From NCBI GenBank assembly GCA_934489945.1, contig CAKSSY010000020.1, forward strand, positions 1-27,745: a DNA stretch of 27,745 nucleotides, in the 5' to 3' direction. The notes under the pieces are model-generated. The model was not told the origin of the DNA and made no database searches. It worked only from the letters and a program-made list of their open reading frames with translations. Position 1 is the stretch's first letter, and each line of letters begins with the position of its first letter. The translations under genes were made by a program, and so were the position numbers. Shown one piece after another: positions 23,601-27,745 of this stretch. The DNA is from an uncultured Eubacteriales bacterium (GTDB lineage Bacteria; Bacillota; Clostridia; Oscillospirales; CAG-272).

Positions 23601-26600
23601 AATACGACGAGCAGTGTGGCAAAGGTAAACGCGGATGGCAAGATTGTCTGGGCACCCGCGGTAGCCGAGATTGACAACGGCGGCATTCGTACCCGTTATG
23701 CTACAATTGAAGAGGCGATGGCGGCGGCAGGCAATGTGATACCGATTCGTCTGCTGGCAAATGTTACGGTTCCTCTGCCGAACGTCGGAGACTCGGTTAA
23801 AATCATTGAGAACGGTTTTGAGGTGACAGTCGGCAGTGAAATCGGCTGGCGGAAGGACACCGAAACGGTGACGATTGGCGCGTTCAGCAAAAACGGCTAC
23901 CAATATGAAGGTGTGGAACTTCCGGTTGTGACTTACACGGCGGAAACAGGCAATACCATCACCGATGCCAATATGGTGGTGGGCAGTGACCTGACTCTCA
24001 ATTTCTATGCCAGACTGTTCGGCGACATATCGGATGTAAAACTTCGCGTGACCAAGGGTACGAAATCGGTTCTTCTTGACGGCGTTTATGTCGAGGCGAT
24101 GAACAAATACCGCTTTGCCTACACGGGTATTACGCCGCAGTGTATCGGCGATACCGTTACCGCGGAGCTGGTCAGAGGCGATGTCGTACTGGATACTCTT
24201 AAGGATTACAGTGCATTGAAGTATCTCTCTGCACTTCTCGGCAGCAATGCCGAGACACTCGGTATGACAAAACTGAAATTCAACGCTCTCAAGACCGTCG
24301 TAAACGACCTTTTACAATACGGTGCCATGGCACAGCTTTATACCGGTTATAAGACGACGGAACTTGTCAACGAGGGAATTACCGCCTCACCGTATGTTCC
24401 GATTGAAACCAATCCCATGAAACTGGTCACCAATCAGAAAACCGAAGGCGTGGCGTTCCGTTCAGCGGGATTGCGCTTCTCAAATGTCAACAACCTGTAC
24501 TTCAAATTCACAACGCCCGATGTTTCCGTTACCACGCTTCGTGTGGGAGGGAAAACGTATACCGCCGCCGATTTTACGCTTGTTTCGGATACTACGTACA
24601 TCTGGTATACCGATGATTTGACGGCAACGCAATTTGACGATGAGTTTGTTATTGAACTAATCTTTGGCGATGTTACGGTACAAACCCTGACCTACAGTGT
24701 CAGAACCTACATTTACAACATGGTGAACGATGGGACAAACGAAAAAATGCTGAATCTTGCAAAGGCAACCTATACATATGGTCAGTCCGCCAAGGCATAC
24801 AAGAATCTTGAGCCGGTTGAGGCAACGACCTACACCGTCAAGGCACTTGTTGACGAGGGAAAAGCCAAACTGTTCGGACGCACGATTTATATCGGAGATG
24901 CGGTTTCTCTGGACACGGTTGCCGCCGGTATGGAGGCGAATCTCTACTGTCTGGGAGACATCAGCGTGAACTTTACGGCTTCTGAAGCGGCGCAGATTGA
25001 AATTACGGTCGACGGTGACAAGACCGAGCATTATCTGATTCATGCCGGAACTGCCGATTATGTTATTGCTACCGGGCTTGCGGAGGGCAATCATACGGTG
25101 CGGATTGTGCAGGAAATCGGCAGAATTGCTTCTGACCTTACACTGAACAGCATTGATGTGACCGGTTTTGCCAAAGAAACGCCAGAGAGTGAGCTGTTTA
25201 TAGAGTTTATCGGCGATTCCATTACCGAAGGTTGCGGATTGTACATGGACGGCGAGACGGTCTATAATGATGCTACCGCTACTTACGCATATCAGGCAAT
25301 TCAGGCATTGAATGCTGACTACTCCATTGCCGCAAAAGGCGGTTCTGCCTATATGTACGCCGGTTCCGCGGACAATAATTTTGCCCAGATCTTTCCGTAT
25401 CGCAATTATTCCAAGGATAAAACCGAAGTATATACCCCTGCCCGGGTGCCGAATCTGATCGTGCTTAATCTGGGACAGAATGACAACTGGCAGACATATA
25501 TCGGAACTCATGAATATGTTCAGGCGGATTTCGATGCCAACTTTGCGACGGTGATTGACACAATCTATGCGACATACGGCAGACAGGCAGAAAAGGATAT
25601 TCCGATTCTCTTTGTCTTCGGTTGTATGGAGAATCCGGCTTGCCATGCGGTAACCGACCACATCAAAGCAGACCTCATTCCGCAGTATGTGGCAAACGGC
25701 TATGATTTCAAGCAGGTGGTTCTGACAACCGACCGTACCGGCTACTCCTCTCATCCGTCGGTTGGCGGAGGCGCGGTTCAGGGAGCCGAACTGGCAACCT
25801 TTATCAAGGAAAACTATGCTTCGCTTCTTCCTTCCTCTGTGTCGACGGAAAGCGACATGATTCTCGAAGTCGGTGCGCCCGTTGACGGTCAGGAATACAA
25901 CTCCTTCTATGTGTATGTCAAAACCTCGGATCCGTCGGGGAACTATTACATCCGCTATAACTTTATCTATGAGTACAGCACGGTATATGACAATTTCAAA
26001 GCTGATTCCCAGACCAATCGCAGCAATTTCCGTGTCAAGACCGCCAGCCTTGTAAAGGTGACGGATATCGGAGCTACATCGGTGCAAGTGACCTCTCCGA
26101 TAGAGATTCTTCAGCAGGGCGAAATTTCCGCCGCAATCAAAACATCCGCGAACGGCAGTCTGGCGGGCGATTTTGTCGGAGGCTTCCACGGAGATGAATG
26201 GTTGTCGTCGGTGAGTCTCATTGCGGACGGAGTTCCCGTTTCAATCCACAATGCCGAAGCCCGGGTGATTCGTTGCAACAGTCTGATTTTCGATCAGACT
26301 ACCATGTTGTATGAATGGGGTACCAGCACCGAAACTTCACACGGCGAGGAGCTTGCCGAACACAAACAGCACTTTACCATTACACGTTCCAACGGAATCA
26401 ACAACCGTCAGAGTCTGGATTGGAAACAGTCCATTGACATCAGTTTGGCATATTTGCAGATGTTTACGCTGAACCGCAGTGCCTGCGAGACCGTTTCCGC
26501 GTTCGATGCCTCCGGGCGCATGACGGGCAGTGAGACCGTAACCGAAACCATTACCAAGGATAATACCAAAACCATTCTGAGCAATCTGAACAACCGTTTG

Positions 26601-26840
26601 GTGAAATACAGCAGTGCGATTACCGGTATTCGTGCAAGAGCCGGTTATGAACTTTACACGGTGGGGAACGGAAACGAGGCAAAGGTCAACAGTTACCATG
26701 TTTTGGTCCGTCAGTACGGCGACAACAAGCTCTATGTTTCGTTTGCTCCCGCAGATGGCGGCAATACGGTTCAGAACGGAAGCAAATGGACGGTGGATGT
26801 TTCGTATCTTCTCGATTATGTGGCACCCGATGCAGAATGA
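20700..26840 (+). CDS. Secreted 2046-residue multidomain protein with CE2-type SGNH acetylesterase domain
   Basis: A signal peptide (basic RKTRGAKK, hydrophobic core, cleavage near FAVLA-E at residue 35) starts the protein. The ATG at 20700 follows GGAGG by eight bases; a TTG 33 bases upstream is rejected. Parts in order: DNRLRE/CBM-like beta domain (about 38-170); two related modules beginning ENFDAIPLQ and ENFDNIPLQ (about 173-366 and 367-580); a CDH...CTECG metal-ribbon-like linker (about 593-616); right-handed beta-helix repeats (about 620-990); a region common in Clostridia surface proteins (about 1079-1369); then a jelly roll and SGNH domain (about 1378-1700) with GDS 1505-1507, GQND 1592-1595 and His1685. 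Ser lies where many SGNH enzymes have the triad Asp, which fits CE2 dyad enzymes. The last 340 residues are unassigned. No LPXTG, SLH or dockerin was seen. Polysaccharide deacetylation, perhaps of xylan, is inferred. Confidence 0.88.
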   Translation: MARKTRGAKKGLLRLSAALLTFIMLAGMFPFAVLAEDTVKPVADAYVSSADPTAVYGGAKTLSVDGDTADEKIAFLTYEKQQFAGKDTISLTLPVTVKQSGLLKIYLIDGYAVDEGTLCYRNMPSFGSANFLQNVTANSNGDVTLTIPAERITGDSFTLAICAEKKSNYTASENFDAIPLQSEYGSDKYSNGTQYGLIARNSENLDKTFTGKTWSDTQVAIRGANGKLEIVATPNAGDMVETESLGHSLKIPAGIRAKFFGLLKNADMNEFDVGRSFVVSFRAIAAAEGTKIIAGVNKPTGFGTANSGVSKVTLAVKANEWTEFSYRIVVTADMVANSCYMVAMESSGGVVYIDDLTVTEENDDNHTENFDNIPLQTMAGGAYLLYEGQTTTSDAKIGWNKAYSSAALAKSGGQTGTSLQIVPTPKVMDGAFTPTTWESVVSESTESGNCINTGGRRLKLYNLIRNTAMLDSSDLGKQYRITFRVLSATEKSISYGLMCAANGGSATGDPSSTAGGINYNYGLYKEITKTIPANEWTEISFDVTIDQNMIDAQIGMISILETGSELYVDDVRTERIGGASVLIRARDNDGTVCDHVPGNAATANTPQVCTECGEVLAFPTDASLNTRYTLDSGATWIYTDFITAVNAANGNTAILEVYNNVVMMSGVVISSGDITIRSYGTGRFTIARGTGFNTAALFAVSGGATLAFDKITVDGNNIQTPIDGGGILNLTESGTNASMTNTVVLRNSNVGSAKNGGTVWVGAGATFTMNGGTISGGFAKKGAGVFLQGSKSATATFNMTDGLITSCVASGAYGHGAAVLLFDYSTFNMSGGVIAGNTSNRTDQEAYKNADDDAANMIKRGALIDGAVGIYNNTGNDHLNLSGNAIIRNNTAYRRKAGAGIEREKDLLNGNVVFWRNKYNSNVITVADDFTGSVGIGYGGSIGLYDSPVATANGFVAGTVIGAMLDENTTSSVAKVNADGKIVWAPAVAEIDNGGIRTRYATIEEAMAAAGNVIPIRLLANVTVPLPNVGDSVKIIENGFEVTVGSEIGWRKDTETVTIGAFSKNGYQYEGVELPVVTYTAETGNTITDANMVVGSDLTLNFYARLFGDISDVKLRVTKGTKSVLLDGVYVEAMNKYRFAYTGITPQCIGDTVTAELVRGDVVLDTLKDYSALKYLSALLGSNAETLGMTKLKFNALKTVVNDLLQYGAMAQLYTGYKTTELVNEGITASPYVPIETNPMKLVTNQKTEGVAFRSAGLRFSNVNNLYFKFTTPDVSVTTLRVGGKTYTAADFTLVSDTTYIWYTDDLTATQFDDEFVIELIFGDVTVQTLTYSVRTYIYNMVNDGTNEKMLNLAKATYTYGQSAKAYKNLEPVEATTYTVKALVDEGKAKLFGRTIYIGDAVSLDTVAAGMEANLYCLGDISVNFTASEAAQIEITVDGDKTEHYLIHAGTADYVIATGLAEGNHTVRIVQEIGRIASDLTLNSIDVTGFAKETPESELFIEFIGDSITEGCGLYMDGETVYNDATATYAYQAIQALNADYSIAAKGGSAYMYAGSADNNFAQIFPYRNYSKDKTEVYTPARVPNLIVLNLGQNDNWQTYIGTHEYVQADFDANFATVIDTIYATYGRQAEKDIPILFVFGCMENPACHAVTDHIKADLIPQYVANGYDFKQVVLTTDRTGYSSHPSVGGGAVQGAELATFIKENYASLLPSSVSTESDMILEVGAPVDGQEYNSFYVYVKTSDPSGNYYIRYNFIYEYSTVYDNFKADSQTNRSNFRVKTASLVKVTDIGATSVQVTSPIEILQQGEISAAIKTSANGSLAGDFVGGFHGDEWLSSVSLIADGVPVSIHNAEARVIRCNSLIFDQTTMLYEWGTSTETSHGEELAEHKQHFTITRSNGINNRQSLDWKQSIDISLAYLQMFTLNRSACETVSAFDASGRMTGSETVTETITKDNTKTILSNLNNRLVKYSSAITGIRARAGYELYTVGNGNEAKVNSYHVLVRQYGDNKLYVSFAPADGGNTVQNGSKWTVDVSYLLDYVAPDAE

Positions 26841-26856
26841 AAAAATGAGGTGTAAA

Positions 26857-26997
26857 ATGGAACAACAGAAAAAAACATATATTTCCGCGACTGTAGAAGT
26901 GCTGAAACCGGAGTCGTGCGATATTCTTACCACCAGTGGCGAATCCTTTAACGGAGAAGATCATCTCTTTGGAGATATGGAGGATGAAAACTCTTAA
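26857..26997 (+). CDS. Small 46-residue acidic-tail peptide of unknown function
   Basis: An ATG at 26857, 16 bases after the large gene and preceded by ATGAGG, opens a 46-codon frame in a different phase. The product has a basic start (MEQQKKTYISATVEVLKPE), one Cys at about 17, a DILTTSGES block and a strongly acidic C-terminus (GDMEDENS). There is no signal peptide or membrane segment. It resembles very short proteins with a 'KPE.EV...DILTTSG' pattern that I associate with Clostridia genomes; their role is unknown to me. Co-transcription with the large secreted protein is likely. A peptide precursor is possible, but no modifying enzyme lies in the window. Confidence 0.65.
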   Translation: MEQQKKTYISATVEVLKPESCDILTTSGESFNGEDHLFGDMEDENS

Positions 26998-27028
26998 AAT
27001 CCGCCATCGTTCGGAATTCTGAAAAGCT

Positions 27029-27071
27029 CAATCGCCTTTTTTTGCAGAAAAATTGCGGAAAAAGGCGATTG
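27029..27071 (+). terminator. Long hairpin after the large gene and small peptide
   Basis: CAATCGCC plus a T-rich segment pairs with an A-rich segment plus GGCGATTG, giving a 17-bp stem with a nine-base loop, 31 bases after the small-peptide stop. Only TCTTACT follows, so it lacks a strong T tract. A 16-bp sequence in its left arm and loop (CTTTTTTTGCAGAAAA, 27036-27051) is repeated exactly at 27137-27152, just before the next promoter. Nothing else was recognised in 27072-27136. Confidence 0.55.
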
Positions 27072-27156
27072 TCTTACTATTGTGACGAAAAAGTGGATTT
27101 GAAATGGAGATTGCTTTGTTAGAATTTACAAAATGTCTTTTTTTGCAGAAAAGTGC

Positions 27157-27185
27157 TTGACAAACGGAGAATTCTGTGATAAAAT
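27157..27185 (+). promoter_or_regulatory. Sigma-A promoter of the tandem T-box leader
   Basis: TTGACA (27157-27162) and TAAAAT (27180-27185) are 17 bases apart. Transcription would begin near 27192, right before the first T-box stem I, giving a leader of about 515 nt. Confidence 0.88.
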
Positions 27186-27200
27186 CCGATATCATAATTC

Positions 27201-27390
27201 AAAAGCGTTCGAGCAAAAGAAAGTAAGAATATCGGACGGATCAGAGAATTGGCGGTTGGTGCGAGCCGATGCGTGCGAATTTCCGAAGTTCCTTTTGTGA
27301 GCTGTGTGCTGAACCTTTGAGTAGGCACAACGGGAGCGACCGTTATATCGCTGAGGCAATGTCGGTTGTCAAAAAGTCCTTTGAGACTGA
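27201..27390 (+). promoter_or_regulatory. T-box sensor unit 1, apparent Phe (UUC) specifier, no antiterminator
   Basis: Stem I has lower helix CAAAAG/CUUUUG, the loop-E bases AGUA (27222-27225) and GAA (27285-27287), upper helix UCGGA/UCCGA and the distal GGUUGGUGCGAGCC loop. The specifier after GAAG is UUC at 27289-27291. Stem II (GUGC...AGUAGGCAC), stem IIA/B (ACGGGAGCGACCGUUAU) and a stem III-like GGCAA/UUGUC follow. No UGGNA T-box sequence or terminator follows before unit 2 begins, so this is a decoding domain without its own expression platform. Confidence 0.85.
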
Positions 27391-27395
27391 TAAAG

Positions 27396-27660
27396 AAAAG
27401 CGTTTGAGCAGAAAAAAGTAGTGCCCGGAGTCCTTTCAGAGAGTCAGCGGTTGGTGTGAGCTGACAGGTGGCGGTCGCGAAATACATTCTGCAAGCTGTG
27501 TGCTGAATTTTCAGTAGGCACAACGGGAGTGACCGTTATATCGCTGAGACAATGCTTGTTGTCAATAAGGTGAACACCGTGAGATGTTCACGAAGCAGAG
27601 TGGTAACACGATTTTGAAATCGTCCCTGTGTCCGTTTCGGATACGGGGCTTATTTTTTTG
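27396..27660 (+). promoter_or_regulatory. T-box sensor unit 2, apparent Tyr (UAC) specifier, complete
   Basis: This unit repeats unit 1 at a 195-base offset; the block from GUGUGCUGAA to CGUUAUAUCGCUGAG is almost identical. Stem I has lower helix GCAGAA/UUCUGC, AGUA (27417-27420) and GAA (27479-27481). The specifier after GAAA is UAC at 27483-27485, followed by A. Stem III GACAA/UUGUC and a GUGAACA/UGUUCAC hairpin precede the T-box sequence AAGCAGAGTGGTAACACG (27593-27610) and the terminator. The UGGU element fits tRNAs with discriminator A, as in Phe and Tyr tRNAs. Confidence 0.88.
27624..27659 (+). terminator. Terminator of the tandem T-box leader
   Basis: CCCTGTGTCC (27624-27633) pairs over 10 bp with GGATACGGGG (27639-27648), with two T-G pairs and a five-base loop, followed by CTTATTTTTTT. 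It is the only terminator for both sensor units. Confidence 0.9.
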
Positions 27661-27708
27661 TTATAATAGCTTTCGGGCTTTATAAATATTTTTTCGGAGG
27701 AAAAGAAA

Positions 27709-27745
27709 ATGAAAAAAGTGGTATCTATGATTCTGGTGGTTCTTC
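27709..27745 (+). CDS. Start of an exported protein or lipoprotein gene (truncated by window end)
   Basis: ATG at 27709 is preceded by CGGAGG (27695-27700) eight bases upstream. The 12 visible residues (MKKVVSMILVVL) are a typical signal peptide start: two Lys then a hydrophobic run. The gene sits behind a leader reading aromatic-type tRNAs, so the substrate-binding lipoprotein of an amino-acid ABC transporter is the best guess, but the visible part cannot prove it. Confidence 0.75.
   Translation, partial: MKKVVSMILVVL

Noticed and set aside
22317..23903. 528-codon open frame on the minus strand within the large secreted gene
   Set aside because: Antisense shadow of the beta-helix region, without ribosome binding site or recognisable motifs. 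The same applies to 24657-26189.
27119..27523. 134-codon minus-strand frame over the tandem T-box
   Set aside because: The region is a structured leader on the plus strand with promoter and terminator; the antisense frame simply reflects it.

Overview
The window reads as chromosomal DNA of a Firmicute, most likely a gut Clostridia-type bacterium. The evidence is two T-box regulated loci, AGGAGG-type ribosome binding sites, sigma-A promoters with 17-bp spacers, the MEP isoprenoid genes ispD/ispF, a DUF896 protein, a YitT-family protein, and sugar genes aimed at host and plant glycans. No tRNA or rRNA gene, phage, IS element or CRISPR array was found.

Layout. (1) 105-5025 is a divergent glycan locus: a NahK-like sugar kinase and a GH109-like Gfo/Idh/MocA protein on the minus strand, and an AraC regulator overlapping a GH123/DUF4091 glycoside hydrolase on the plus strand. 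All three enzymes point to N-acetylgalactosamine. The shared promoter region holds two 21-bp direct repeats. (2) 5137-5424 is a small conserved hypothetical gene, convergent with rpe (5617-6288, minus). (3) 6519-9477 (minus) is a compact operon tsaE-tsaB-rpiB-ispD-ispF. A candidate plus-strand structured RNA lies between ispF and rpe. (4) 9834-13736 (minus) is a Phe T-box followed by pheS-pheT-DUF896. (5) 13856-16187 (minus) is pyk-yitT, behind a leader with three hairpins and an early terminator. (6) 16591-20346 is an AraC regulator divergent from xylA-xylB. (7) 20700-26997 is a secreted 2046-residue multidomain protein carrying a CE2-type SGNH esterase, plus a 46-residue peptide gene. (8) 27157-27745 is a promoter, two tandem T-box sensor units and the start of a secreted or lipoprotein gene that runs off the window.

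How it fits together. Locus 1 would release and phosphorylate GalNAc. The xylAB genes feed xylulose 5-phosphate to rpe/rpiB, and the large esterase beside them could deacetylate xylan or similar polymers. Pyruvate kinase is the glycolytic exit.

The two most interesting signals are non-coding. First, a dispersed two-hairpin repeat family occurs in three copies (5434-5573, 9565-9770, 20355-20555). Each copy lies just after the last gene of a transcription unit, in the same orientation relative to that gene, with conserved spacer sequence and compensating changes in the hairpin arms. Second, the terminal leader joins two T-box sensor domains, with apparent specifiers UUC (Phe) and UAC (Tyr), to a single antiterminator/terminator. 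Also notable are an ispD frame with no standard start codon and two structured leader or ncRNA candidates. All calls come from reading the sequence; no database search was run.
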